64,000 nt of DNA from DTFZ01 sp050260375 (GTDB lineage Bacteria > Bacillota > Clostridia > Christensenellales > SZUA-584): positions 124,001 through 188,000 of the forward strand of contig JBLNCA010000037.1 in NCBI GenBank assembly GCA_050260375.1. Direction: 5' to 3'. Position numbers and translations under genes: made by a program. The notes below the pieces were generated by a model. It was not told the DNA's origin, did no database searches, and saw only the letters and a list, made by a program, of their open reading frames with translations. Shown piece by piece: positions 16,423 through 24,836 of this stretch. The number at the start of each line of letters is the position of its first letter. The first letter of the stretch is position 1.

Positions 16423-17276
16423 GTGATCAGGCAGAAGGCCTGCGCATAATGGCAGGAACGCGCAGTTTAAAGCCTACGGAGATAATCACCATTGCAAGCG
16501 GCAAAGGCGGCGTCGGAAAGTCCAGCCTCGCGCTGAATATGGCCATCTCGCTCAGCAGAAAAGGGAAAAAGCCTCTGATAATAGACACAGACTTCGGTTT
16601 TTCCAACATAGACGTTATGCTGGGCGTGAAAACGCGGTATGACCTTATGGACGTAATAAAACACAAAAAGGACTTAAGCGAGGTAATCGAACATGGTCTG
16701 GAAGGCGTAAAGTTCGTATCCGGCGGGTCGGGAGTGTATGAACTCACACGGCTTAATAGCAAGCAGCTAATGAGCGTAGTCGATAAGCTCGTAACCCTTG
16801 AGGACATGGTCGACACCATTATATTCGATACGGGAGCCGGCGTTTCGGACAACATGCTGCGCCTTATATATGCGAGCAACCAAACGGTCGTAGTAACGAC
16901 GCCCGAACCGACGGCTGTCGTAGACGCTTATGCGCTGATAAAGATAATCAGCGAAAAAATCGCCAAGCCTAATATCAGCCTTGTGCTGAATAAAGTAACG
17001 AGCGCGAGTGAAGCGGATTCGGTGATGGACGGGCTTGTCAGTGTAGCCAAGAAAAATATTGATGTCAACATCAGTAAACTGGGGTATATAATGCATGACG
17101 ATAAAATGCAAAAGGCTATAAAGATGCAAGTGCCCATACTGGTAAGCTTTCCTAAGTGCCTTGCGTCCGCAAATATAGATGCTTTATCAAGTAAGTTTCT
17201 AAATATACCCGCTAAAGAGCCGGGCAAGCTGGGGATATTGAGCTTTTTAGAAAAGCTTGCGGGAGGAAAACGGTGA
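16419..17276 (+). CDS. flhG: MinD-like ATPase FlhG (YlxH/FleN)
   Basis: FlhG controls flagellar number and activates the FlhF GTPase. The 285-residue product has the deviant Walker A motif ASGKGGVGKSSLALNMA, a DTDFGFSNID switch I region, FDTGAGVSDN in switch II and NKVTSASEAD as the base-recognition segment. The N-terminus is short (AEGLRIMAGTRS) and may carry the FlhF-activating helix. GAGGAGG upstream of ATG 16419 supports the start, which overlaps the flhF stop. Confidence 0.95.
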   Translation: MSDQAEGLRIMAGTRSLKPTEIITIASGKGGVGKSSLALNMAISLSRKGKKPLIIDTDFGFSNIDVMLGVKTRYDLMDVIKHKKDLSEVIEHGLEGVKFVSGGSGVYELTRLNSKQLMSVVDKLVTLEDMVDTIIFDTGAGVSDNMLRLIYASNQTVVVTTPEPTAVVDAYALIKIISEKIAKPNISLVLNKVTSASEADSVMDGLVSVAKKNIDVNISKLGYIMHDDKMQKAIKMQVPILVSFPKCLASANIDALSSKFLNIPAKEPGKLGILSFLEKLAGGKR

Positions 17277-17282
17277 GGAAAC

Positions 17283-17915
17283 ATGTCAATGGAGCTTAAA
17301 AATGTACGGATAGGAGAGATACTCGAAGTTGAAGTAGGCAAGCTTCATGTACATACAATATTACAGGAATTTTTAGGAGACGGAGAATTTTTGGCTCCAC
17401 CGCCTACTATTAAAGGCACGCCGCTTCGAAACGAAGAGGAAATCTTTCGGTTTTCCTTCTTCCGCCCGGAAGGGATGTACGTCTTTGAAGCTGAAAAAAA
17501 GGAAGAATTTGAAAGAGACGGCATAAAGCTATGCAGGTATAAGCTGACGTCGGAGATAACTAAGATTCAAAGAAGGCAATATTACCGACTGCCTATCGCA
17601 ATAGACGTCTTAATGGTGAACGAAACCGATAACAGGCAATACAAGTGCAAGACGGTAACGTTGTCCGAAAACAGCGTACACCTAAGATGTTATACGCTTC
17701 TTGCGCTCGATACGCCGGTATGCGTAAAGATACCCGTCTCGGCAAGAGAAACGATTCCGATGCCTGGTAAAATAATAAAAAGCATGGAGCCGGCCATAAA
17801 TTCGGATCCGTTCGAGATGGTAGTGCTGTTTGAGGAAAACGCAAAATTCCGGCCGCGCCTTGCAAGATTCGTATTTACTCAGCAGATTATAGCGCGGAAC
17901 AGAAGGCAGAAGTAG
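17283..17915 (+). CDS. YcgR-like PilZ protein with degenerate c-di-GMP site
   Basis: This 210-residue protein has an N-terminal YcgR-like beta domain (residues 1-95) and a PilZ domain. The RxxxR element is present (R98 to R102 in RRQYYR). The second signature, normally (D/N)xSxxG, reads TLSENS at residues 126-131: the Asp is Thr and the Gly is Ser. YcgR-type proteins act as c-di-GMP-responsive brakes on the flagellar motor. Position between flhG and sigD is the standard place. The altered motif makes c-di-GMP binding doubtful. Start ATG 17283 follows GTGAGG; ATG 17289 is possible. Confidence 0.85.
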   Translation: MSMELKNVRIGEILEVEVGKLHVHTILQEFLGDGEFLAPPPTIKGTPLRNEEEIFRFSFFRPEGMYVFEAEKKEEFERDGIKLCRYKLTSEITKIQRRQYYRLPIAIDVLMVNETDNRQYKCKTVTLSENSVHLRCYTLLALDTPVCVKIPVSARETIPMPGKIIKSMEPAINSDPFEMVVLFEENAKFRPRLARFVFTQQIIARNRRQK

Positions 17916-18008
17916 ATTCGGTTTTAGACCCAATATAAAGCAAAAGGGGCAAATGGAAAACCCTTGGGGGCTGCGGCCCTTAAGGGTAACAAGCGGGGGG
18001 TAGACTGT

Positions 18009-18764
18009 ATGGTCCAGAAAGATATCGACATAGAAAAACTATGGGCAAGATATTCAAAGGAAAGAACGCTTGAACTTAAAAACGAACTTGTTATGTATTA
18101 TATCGACCGTGTAAAAAGCATAGTCCTGCGCATGATACCCAACTATAAAGGGTACGGCAACTACGACGATATGCTTTCCTGCGGTATACTCGGACTTATG
18201 GACGCCATCGAAAAGTACGACCCGGCGCGTCAGGTCAAATTTGAGTATTACGCGGCGATGCGCATAAAAGGCGAAATAATCGATAATATCCGCAAGCAGG
18301 ACTGGGCGCCTTCAAGCTTAAGGCGCAAGATAAAAGCTATAACAGACGCATATAGCGAGCTCGAAAACAAGCTTCACCGTGAGCCGAGCGATGACGAAGT
18401 GGCGCTGCATCTTGGTATGGAAGAGGAGGAACTCCATAAAACACTGGAGAAGTCGCAGATGTTCAACATAGTTTATTTCGAAGAGATGACGCAGGAAGAT
18501 TATCCGTGGGAAAGCACAGTGCAGGACAACAACGAATCTATGGAAGAGAAGATAGAGAACAAGGAAATGGTAAGGATACTCGGAGACTTAATAGACAATC
18601 TGCCGGAAAAGGAAAAGCTGGTCGTAACGCTGTACTACTATGAAGAGATGACGCTTAAGGAAATAGCGCGGGTAATGGGCGTTTCGGAATCGAGGGCGTC
18701 GCAGATACACTCAAAAGCGGTGATGAAGCTCCGGGCAAAAATGCAGTATGCGCAGGCGCTGTAA
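18009..18764 (+). CDS. sigD: RNA polymerase flagellar sigma factor SigD/FliA (sigma-28)
   Basis: This sigma factor transcribes late flagellar genes. The 251-residue product has region 2 (YDDMLSCGILGLMDAIEKYD and FEYYAAMRIKGEIIDNIRKQ), region 3 (WAPSSLRRKI) and region 4 with the helix-turn-helix MTLKEIARVMGVSESRASQI. I prefer ATG 18009 over the in-frame GTG at 17964, which would add 15 non-family residues encoded by a G-rich hairpin. Its likely targets in this window are the promoters at 2215, 7736, 19361 and 27917. Its anti-sigma partner FlgM is at 21392. Confidence 0.96.
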   Translation: MVQKDIDIEKLWARYSKERTLELKNELVMYYIDRVKSIVLRMIPNYKGYGNYDDMLSCGILGLMDAIEKYDPARQVKFEYYAAMRIKGEIIDNIRKQDWAPSSLRRKIKAITDAYSELENKLHREPSDDEVALHLGMEEEELHKTLEKSQMFNIVYFEEMTQEDYPWESTVQDNNESMEEKIENKEMVRILGDLIDNLPEKEKLVVTLYYYEEMTLKEIARVMGVSESRASQIHSKAVMKLRAKMQYAQAL

Positions 18765-18818
18765 CGCCGCAAATATCAGGAAAGCAAAGCTTTAGATGGA
18801 TTAAATAAGGGGAAGATA

Positions 18819-19352
18819 ATGGATATAACATATTACACGTTCGCATTCTTTGTTTTTATACTGCTCGTGATACTCGCATGGTTTTACGGCCGCGTAACGC
18901 GCAAAAAAACGGATATGGGCAGCCAGGAAAAAGAACAACGGCTTTACAGGCTCTATCAGAACATCGAAGATATGATGAGCGGCTTTGAGGAATACGCGGA
19001 ATCGGCAAAAAAGGAAATAAGCGAGGGCGTTGAAAAGCTGCAGTCCCTGCTCGACGAGGCAAAAAAAGCGATGCAGGCCGTACCGCAGCCTGAATACACG
19101 CCGCGCCCTGAATACGCTCCGCGGCCCGAATACGTACCGCAGCCCGAATACGCAACGCAGCCGGAATACGTACAAAGCGTTAAAGCTCCGGCTGTCAAAC
19201 CGCAGGATGAAACTCAACTGACGACGGAAGAGCGCATATCGCTGCTTGCGCAAAGAGGCATGGACAAGGCCGAAATCGCTAAAAAGCTGGGGATGTCCGT
19301 ACGGGAAGTCTCGCTTATCATGGACATCAAAAAAATTACCGCTCAGGGATGA
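18819..19352 (+). CDS. SwrB-like single-pass membrane protein (DUF6115 type)
   Basis: The 177-residue product has one N-terminal membrane helix (about residues 7-22) and a charged coiled coil (36-85). Five tandem hexapeptides of the form PxPEYx follow (residues 89-118), then a C-terminal helix-turn-helix-like segment (MDKAEIAKKLGMSVREVSLI). It follows sigD directly, the position of swrB (ylxL) in Bacillus, where SwrB promotes flagellar type III export activation. I infer a related role. The C-terminal HTH-like part is typical of DUF6115 members and may bind protein rather than DNA. Confidence 0.72.
   Translation: MDITYYTFAFFVFILLVILAWFYGRVTRKKTDMGSQEKEQRLYRLYQNIEDMMSGFEEYAESAKKEISEGVEKLQSLLDEAKKAMQAVPQPEYTPRPEYAPRPEYVPQPEYATQPEYVQSVKAPAVKPQDETQLTTEERISLLAQRGMDKAEIAKKLGMSVREVSLIMDIKKITAQG
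19083..19172 (+). repeat. five tandem 18-bp units encoding PxPEYx
   Basis: Five consecutive 18-base units encode PQPEYT, PRPEYA, PRPEYV, PQPEYA and TQPEYV. Third-position differences among the units show that the repeat is not very recent. It is a linker between the coiled coil and the C-terminal domain of the SwrB-like protein and may vary in copy number between strains. Confidence 0.85.
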
Positions 19353-19360
19353 TATAAACC

Positions 19361-19389
19361 TAAAGAATTGGCGGGTTTATTACGATATA
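19361..19389 (+). promoter_or_regulatory. probable sigma-D promoter for flgF-flgG
   Basis: TAAAGAAT (19361-19368), 13 bases, then ACGATATA (19382-19389) resembles the sigma-28 pattern, with one mismatch in CCGATA and the same spacing as the fliD promoter. It lies 40 bases before the flgF-like start. The Bacillus flhO-flhP pair is also sigma-D dependent, to my knowledge. Confidence 0.45.
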
Positions 19390-19428
19390 ATAATTGAAGA
19401 AATATTAATATGTCATAAGGATGATTTT

Positions 19429-20175
19429 ATGCTCAGAAGCTTCTACACAGCGGGCACAGGCATGCTGACTCAAAGGGACAGGATGGAAGTGCTGACTAAC
19501 AACCTGACGAACGCCGACACTACGGGATACAAAGCGGATACACTGGTCTTAAGCAACTTTAGGAACATGATGATTGAAAGGCTTAACGACCCGGGCGCGG
19601 GCACTTCAAGAATGGTAGGCCCGCTGGGAACGGGAGCGCATATAAACAGGGTGTATACTTCTTTTGAACAGGGGAATCTCGAGGAGACAGGCAGAAACTT
19701 GGACTTTGCGCTGGAAGGACCGGGATTTTTCATTTTATCCACGCCGGAAGGCGACAGATATACCAGAGACGGCAGCTTCTCGCTGACCAGCGACGGTTAT
19801 CTTATCAGCAGCAGCGGCATGTACGTTCAGGGGTCAAACGGAAGGATATTCGTTGGCGGAGACGACTTTACGGTAGACGAACAGGGCGGCGTATATGTTG
19901 GCGGCGTTCTTACGGACAGGATAAGGATAGTATCCTTTGCGGATAACGATACGCTGCGCAAGGACGAGAACAACATGTATCAGGCCACACAGGCACCGGC
20001 GGCAGATACCGCGACGAAGGTATATCAGGGACGCCTTGAGGGGTCGAATGTGGATATTGCGGGAGAGCTTGCGAATATGCTCTCAATATCCCGCGCGTAC
20101 GATACGAACCAGCGCGTGCTGAGAATGGTAGACGGCACTTTGGATAAGGCCGTAAATGAAGTAGGAAGGGTTTAA
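19429..20175 (+). CDS. flgF: flagellar rod/hook-basal body protein FlgF-like (FlhO)
   Basis: This 248-residue protein belongs to the FlgF/FlgG rod family. The N-terminus is MLRSFYTAGTGMLTQRDRME followed by LTNNLTNADTTGYKA. The middle has LDFALEGPGFFILSTPEGDR and YTRDGSFSLTSDGYL. The C-terminus has EGSNVDIAGELANMLSISRA. The pair with the next gene corresponds to flhO-flhP of Bacillus. I use ATG 19429; an upstream in-frame ATG at 19246 would overlap the previous gene by over 100 bases. The product is exported through the flagellar apparatus to form the distal rod. Confidence 0.93.
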   Translation: MLRSFYTAGTGMLTQRDRMEVLTNNLTNADTTGYKADTLVLSNFRNMMIERLNDPGAGTSRMVGPLGTGAHINRVYTSFEQGNLEETGRNLDFALEGPGFFILSTPEGDRYTRDGSFSLTSDGYLISSSGMYVQGSNGRIFVGGDDFTVDEQGGVYVGGVLTDRIRIVSFADNDTLRKDENNMYQATQAPAADTATKVYQGRLEGSNVDIAGELANMLSISRAYDTNQRVLRMVDGTLDKAVNEVGRV

Positions 20176-20181
20176 CGCGTA

Positions 20182-20937
20182 ATGCAGTCATTATATACGG
20201 CAAAACTGGGCCTTAAGGCTCAGCAGCAGAGGATGGACGTTATAGCGTCCAATATGGCGAACGTAGGATCGGTGGGGTATAAGCGGCAGACGGCGCTTTT
20301 TAAGGACGCGCTGTATACGCAGATGATAGACCCCTCGAATACGGCAAGCACGGCGAACTTAAAGCAGGGGAGCGGCGTAATAGTTGCTTCGACGGGACGC
20401 GATTTTACGGCGGGAACGCCTATGGAAACGGGCGGACCCCTTGACCTTTATATAGACGGAGACGGTTTTTTCACCGTAAGAGCGGGCGACGGCCGCATAA
20501 TGTATACGCGCAACGGCAGCTTTAAGCTATCCGTTGAGGCGGATGGCAATTACATCACGACTGCCGACGGCAGCTACCTGCTCGACTCGGAAGGAAACAG
20601 GATAAGGATTCCGGGCGACGCAGGAAACCTGTCGGTATCGCAAAGCGGACAGATGCTGATGGACGGAGCGGTTTTTGCAAACCTTACGCTTGTAACGTTT
20701 ACAAACAAGGACGGGCTTTCGCTTAACGGCAGCGGGTGCTATACCCCGACCGTTATGTCGGGAGAACCCAAAGCGTCGGATGCAGGAATAAAGCAGGGAT
20801 ATATCGAATCTTCCAATGTGGATTTAAGCGCGGAGTTTACTCAGCTTATCAGGGCGCAGAGGACATTCTCGCTTGCGGGAAGAGCGCTTAACGCGTGGAA
20901 TGAGATGGAGACTACAACGAATAATCTTAGGACCTGA
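20182..20937 (+). CDS. flgG: flagellar distal rod protein FlgG (FlhP)
   Basis: FlgG builds the distal rod. The 251-residue product starts MQSLYTAKLGLKAQQQRMDV with VIASNMANVGSVGYKRQ. It has DLYIDGDGFFTVRAGDGRIM and YTRNGSFKLS in the middle and ESSNVDLSAEFTQLIRAQRT at the end, with the family's C-terminal helix. It is six bases after its paralogue FlgF and probably shares its promoter. The ribosome site before ATG 20182 is weak. Confidence 0.94.
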   Translation: MQSLYTAKLGLKAQQQRMDVIASNMANVGSVGYKRQTALFKDALYTQMIDPSNTASTANLKQGSGVIVASTGRDFTAGTPMETGGPLDLYIDGDGFFTVRAGDGRIMYTRNGSFKLSVEADGNYITTADGSYLLDSEGNRIRIPGDAGNLSVSQSGQMLMDGAVFANLTLVTFTNKDGLSLNGSGCYTPTVMSGEPKASDAGIKQGYIESSNVDLSAEFTQLIRAQRTFSLAGRALNAWNEMETTTNNLRT

Positions 20938-20955
20938 TGAAGGAGGGGAATGGCC

Positions 20956-21372
20956 GTGAGCAAAGTACGGCAATGCAGACAATGCGGCAAGTTATTCACT
21001 TCTTTAGGTTCGGACACCTGCCCCGCATGCGCGGAAGAAATGGATGAATACTTCAGGAAGGTTAAGAACTATTTATACGACCATCCTGAGGCAAATGTCA
21101 CCGATATTTCCGAGGGCGCGCAAGTTCCGGAAAAGCTGGTGCTGCGCTTCCTGAAAGAAGGCAGGCTTTCGGTGGATGAAAGCGTTTGCGCGCTTGAATG
21201 CGAGCGCTGCGGAGCGCCCATATCCGCGGGACGATATTGCAAGAAATGCCAGGGGGCGTTGCAGAGCGCGTTTAAGAGAGTCATCCCCGAGCAGCCGGCA
21301 AGACAAGCGGAAAAAGAGGTTCCCAGCCGCGCCGGTCGTGCCAAGATGCATTTTGATTACAGAAGCAAATAA
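20956..21372 (+). CDS. yvyF: flagellar operon zinc-ribbon protein YvyF
   Basis: This protein of about 138 residues has four CxxC pairs: CRQC and CPAC near the N-terminus, CERC and CKKC near residues 80-97. They enclose a helical middle with an HTH-like segment (VPEKLVLRFLKEGRLSV). It matches the YvyF/TIGR03826 flagellar family found next to flgM. I choose GTG 20956 because AGGAGG (20941-20946) is nine bases before it; ATG 20950 is only three bases from that site. In Bacillus YvyF is reported to affect late flagellar gene expression. The mechanism is not visible from sequence. Confidence 0.88.
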   Translation: MSKVRQCRQCGKLFTSLGSDTCPACAEEMDEYFRKVKNYLYDHPEANVTDISEGAQVPEKLVLRFLKEGRLSVDESVCALECERCGAPISAGRYCKKCQGALQSAFKRVIPEQPARQAEKEVPSRAGRAKMHFDYRSK

Positions 21373-21391
21373 GTTTTAAGAGGTGAGTTTG

Positions 21392-21667
21392 ATGAGAATT
21401 GAATCGATTCCACCCAAAGAACTGTTGAGCAGATATATTCGAGTAAGAGAGAGGACGGAGGAGCCGATTAATACTTCGGCTACCGACGAAGCCCAGTTTA
21501 CCGAAGAGGCCAAAACGTTCTCCGCTGCGATGAAAGCGGCGAAGGAATGTTTTGAGACCAGCAGTCCTGAGCGTGAAGCGCGCATCCAGGAGGTTGCCCG
21601 ACAGATCGAGGAAGGTACGTATTCTGTGCCCGGCGAGAAAGTAGCCAAAAAGATTTTAGGGCTGTAA
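21392..21667 (+). CDS. flgM: anti-sigma-28 factor FlgM
   Basis: FlgM holds sigma-D inactive until the hook-basal body is complete, then leaves through it. The 91-residue product has the disordered, charged N-terminus and the conserved sigma-binding C-terminus (REARIQEVARQIEEGTYSVP then KVAKKIL). I use ATG 21392, nine bases after AGAGGTG; an upstream GTG at 21383 lies within that site. It sits in the standard order yvyF-flgM-flgN-flgK-flgL. Confidence 0.93.
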   Translation: MRIESIPPKELLSRYIRVRERTEEPINTSATDEAQFTEEAKTFSAAMKAAKECFETSSPEREARIQEVARQIEEGTYSVPGEKVAKKILGL

Positions 21668-21835
21668 ATTGCGCTCTTTATAAACGCCCGGATAACCTAT
21701 ATGGGCGAGAGGTTTTGTGTCCCCATAAAAGCTACGTTGGGGGCAACGGTATGACTCCCCTAAAAAAGCTTAACTTTAAGTATTAGAAGGACTTATGAAA
21801 AACCCGGGGCTATTGTAGCAAAAGGAGGCGGGCCT
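21668..21835 (+). other. flgM-flgN intergenic leader with G/C-rich hairpins
   Basis: This 168-base gap contains a CGCCC/GGGCG hairpin (21685-21707), then CCCC (21721-21724) that could pair with GGGG at 21739, which in turn could pair with the CCCC at 21757-21760. The mutually exclusive pairings are suggestive of a switch, but no known riboswitch class is recognisable. GTGTCCCC here echoes GTGTCCC in the fliF leader. Confidence 0.3.
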
Positions 21836-22333
21836 TTGGAGCAGTTGTTTGATAAATTGAAGGAATTGTTAGCGCGTCAGACTTCGGCATACGGAGAGCT
21901 TCTTGAGCTGTCCAGAAGCGAAAAAGAAGCGATAATAAAAAACGACGTGCCGAAGCTGAACGCAATCGTTGAAGAAGAGCAGAAGATTCTCAAGACGATT
22001 AAAAAGCTTGAATCCGAACAGAAAGAGCTTTTTTCCAGTTTTTCTAAGGAGACGGGAATTGAAAAGCCGTATATCAGCGACATAATCGCAATGACGGTCG
22101 GCCCGGTCCGTGAACAGCTAAAAGCTACTGAAGAAGAACTCGAAAGCACGGCGGCGGAACTAAACCGCGTAAACAAGATTAACAAAATGCTGATAGAAAC
22201 TCAGATACAATATTCGTCGTTTTATATGGACCTTCTTGCAGGGCCTGTTAATACGATGGAAACATACTCAAACTCTGGCAGATTGAACGGTAAAGCTGCG
22301 GTAAGCAACCGTCTGCTGGACCAGAGCGTTTAA
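21836..22333 (+). CDS. flgN: flagellar hook-filament junction chaperone FlgN (YvyG)
   Basis: FlgN protects FlgK and FlgL before export. The 165-residue product is almost all helix, with long charged heptads (LKELLARQTSAYGELLELSR and ATEEELESTAAELNRVNKIN) and a C-terminal tail that is polar and Asn-rich. The start is TTG 21836, preceded by AAAGGAGG. It lies between flgM and flgK, the conserved position of yvyG in Bacillus. Sequence similarity in this family is low, so the call rests on fold pattern and place. Confidence 0.88.
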   Translation: MEQLFDKLKELLARQTSAYGELLELSRSEKEAIIKNDVPKLNAIVEEEQKILKTIKKLESEQKELFSSFSKETGIEKPYISDIIAMTVGPVREQLKATEEELESTAAELNRVNKINKMLIETQIQYSSFYMDLLAGPVNTMETYSNSGRLNGKAAVSNRLLDQSV

Positions 22334-22344
22334 GGCGGAGTGTT

Positions 22345-23811
22345 ATGTCTGGATTATTTTATGGACTTGAGATAGCAAAAACAGGGCTCTATGTCAGCCA
22401 GAAAGGCTTAAAGCTTTCCGGCAACAACGTAGCGAATGCCAATACGGAAGGATACACGCGTCAAAGGCTCGTTATAGAGTCTCTTTACCCGTCCGCGATG
22501 GGCCGTCTTAATATTGGCCTCAGGATTGGCGGCGGCGCGAGCGTTAAGCAGATCGATCAGATAAGAAGCGCGTATATAGACAGGCAGCTGCGCGGCCAGT
22601 ATTCGGCGCTGGGCGAATGGAATACCCGTTCCACCGAGATGGAGTTCATCGCATCGCTGGTGGACGAGACGTCGGACGCCACGAGTCTGTCGTCGGCATT
22701 GGCGAGCTTTTATGACAGCTTAAGCAAGCTGGCAGAATATCCCGAGAGTTTGGAGATTCGAACAAACGTACAGCAGAACGCAATAAAACTGTGCGAGACG
22801 TTCAACTATTACTACAACCAGCTCGTCGATCAGCAAAACGCGTACAATGACTCCATGCAGGTGACTGTAAACTCGATAAACAGCCTTACTCAGAGCATAG
22901 CCGACTATAACAAGCAGATATTCGGTTATGAGCTCAGCGGCCAGTCCGCAAACGAACTGCGCGACCAGCGCGCGCTGCTGGTTGACAAGCTGTCCCAACT
23001 CGTCAACATAGAGTATTCGGAGAATGAGCATGGCCAGCTTACGATAACGACAAACGGGCAAACGCTGGTGAGCGATAACAATGCTACGATGCTGCAGACG
23101 AGCCCTGACGCTACCACAGGGTTCTACAATATACTCTTTGAAGGAGCGGATTTTAGCTACAGCAGCGGGGAACTTGAGGCTTACAGGATGCTGCGCGACG
23201 GTACAACCGTCGAAGAGATGGGCATTCCGTACCTGCTTTCCAACTTAAATACGCTTGCGCAGAGTCTGGCGCAGTCTTTTAACGAGGTGCATGAGACAGG
23301 ATATACCATACCTATAGGCACAGGGGCATCCTTAACGGGCATTCAATTCTTCAATGTGCCTGTCGGAGGGTATGCCGCGATAACCGCGGGCAACATAGCG
23401 CTTTCCGCCGAAGTGCTCGCCGACGGCAGAAACATAGCCGCTTCCGACGCTCCTATCGATCTCAACGCGGATGATACGGGTGTAGGAAATTACAAAATTG
23501 CGCAGAAATTGTACGAGCTTACTACAAGCAAGACCATAGCGGGAATAGGCAGCTTTGACGATTTCTTAAGCAGCTTCGTTGTACAGGTCGGCATAGCGTG
23601 CACAAGCGCCCGCGATATGAGCGAAAGCCAGACGGCTATAGTCGAAAATCTCGAGACGCGGCGCGAATCCATTTCCGGCGTATCGATAGACGACGAGATG
23701 ATTAACCTGTTATCGTTCCAACATTCGTATGCCGCGGCGGCGCGTGTTATGACCGCAATAGATGAAGCGATTGGCATACTTATTAACAACACGGGCAGGG
23801 TAGGACTGTAA
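22345..23811 (+). CDS. flgK: hook-filament junction protein FlgK (HAP1)
   Basis: FlgK is the first junction protein between hook and filament. The 488-residue product has the rod-hook N-motif (SGNNVANANTEGYTRQRLVI), a long D1/D2 coiled region (residues 60-230), a variable middle, and a C-terminus with VSIDDEMINLLSFQHSYAAA and ARVMTAIDEAIGILINNTG. It follows flgN by 11 bases. Export via FlgN and FlhA is expected. The length is in the normal range for Bacillota. Confidence 0.96.
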   Translation: MSGLFYGLEIAKTGLYVSQKGLKLSGNNVANANTEGYTRQRLVIESLYPSAMGRLNIGLRIGGGASVKQIDQIRSAYIDRQLRGQYSALGEWNTRSTEMEFIASLVDETSDATSLSSALASFYDSLSKLAEYPESLEIRTNVQQNAIKLCETFNYYYNQLVDQQNAYNDSMQVTVNSINSLTQSIADYNKQIFGYELSGQSANELRDQRALLVDKLSQLVNIEYSENEHGQLTITTNGQTLVSDNNATMLQTSPDATTGFYNILFEGADFSYSSGELEAYRMLRDGTTVEEMGIPYLLSNLNTLAQSLAQSFNEVHETGYTIPIGTGASLTGIQFFNVPVGGYAAITAGNIALSAEVLADGRNIAASDAPIDLNADDTGVGNYKIAQKLYELTTSKTIAGIGSFDDFLSSFVVQVGIACTSARDMSESQTAIVENLETRRESISGVSIDDEMINLLSFQHSYAAAARVMTAIDEAIGILINNTGRVGL

Positions 23812-23831
23812 TCCCTTATGGGAGGTAGAGC

Positions 23832-24767
23832 ATGCGTATAACCAGCAGGATGATGAAAAACGATTTTCTTAAGAATTTGAATACAAATCTTACGATACTT
23901 ACGAAGTCTCAGAAGCAGATAGCGACGGGCAAAGTGTTAAATTCGATTGCGGACGATCCTATCAGGCTGATATCCAGCATGAACTGCAAGGTCAAGCTGG
24001 GAAGGACGCAGCGCTTTAGATCGTCGATTAGTTCGGCGCTCGAGTGGCTCGACCAAACCGAGTCTTCGGTATCCGAATTGAACAACATTTTAAAATCGGC
24101 TTATGAGACGGCCGTCAAGATGTCGAACGACGATTTGACGCTGGATGATAAAAATGCTGCTGCAGAACTTATTGCGCAGCTTCGCGACCATGTGCTGGGG
24201 CTGGGAAACAGCCAGGTGGGCGAGAGGTATATATTCGGCGGTTACAACATTAACAAGCCGCCGTTTACAGCGGATGGAGCGGGAGGCATATTCTATAACG
24301 GCCTGGATCTTACGGACGAAACAAACGCGAGCCTGATAGCCGAAGGAAAAGAGAAGATACAGATTGAGCTGGGCTACAACGTTTCTATGGACATTTCGAT
24401 AAACGGCACAGAACTTATGGGCACGGGCGACGGCAATATCTATTCCATGCTCAACGACTTTTACAATGCACTGCGCAGCGACGCGGACGCAAGCGAGCTC
24501 GGCGGCTATATTACAAAGATACAGGACGCGCAGAGCAAGACGCTTTCAACGCTTTCCAAGGTGGGCGGCATGATAAACCGCATGGAACTGCTGGAGAACA
24601 GGTATGAGGAAGAACGCCTGACCTATACAGAGCTGAAGTCTAAAATTGAGGACGTTGACTTCGCCGAGGCGTACATGAACTACAACATGGCAAAAGCAGT
24701 ATATGAGGCCGCGCTGCAGGTGGGAACGGAGATAACGCAGCGCACAATACTCGATTACATGCGATAA
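23832..24767 (+). CDS. flgL: hook-filament junction protein FlgL (HAP3)
   Basis: FlgL joins FlgK to flagellin. The 311-residue product starts RITSRMMKNDFLKNLNTNL and has the flagellin-like N-terminal helices (QKQIATGKVLNSIADDP, ALEWLDQTESSVSELNN). It has GERYIFGGYNINKPPF in the middle and ends with VDFAEAYMNYNMAKAVYEAA, the conserved C-terminal helix. GGGAGGT precedes ATG 23832. It is the last structural gene before the fliW-csrA pair. Confidence 0.96.
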   Translation: MRITSRMMKNDFLKNLNTNLTILTKSQKQIATGKVLNSIADDPIRLISSMNCKVKLGRTQRFRSSISSALEWLDQTESSVSELNNILKSAYETAVKMSNDDLTLDDKNAAAELIAQLRDHVLGLGNSQVGERYIFGGYNINKPPFTADGAGGIFYNGLDLTDETNASLIAEGKEKIQIELGYNVSMDISINGTELMGTGDGNIYSMLNDFYNALRSDADASELGGYITKIQDAQSKTLSTLSKVGGMINRMELLENRYEEERLTYTELKSKIEDVDFAEAYMNYNMAKAVYEAALQVGTEITQRTILDYMR

Positions 24768-24836
24768 GTAAAGTATAACTCCAAAAACCGGCGGCTTTTG
24801 GCGATATATACTTGAAACACAGGAGGAATATGCGGT

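Noticed and set aside
21668..21835. c-di-GMP riboswitch before flgN
   Set aside because: The conserved core of neither c-di-GMP-I nor c-di-GMP-II aptamers is present, although hairpins exist.
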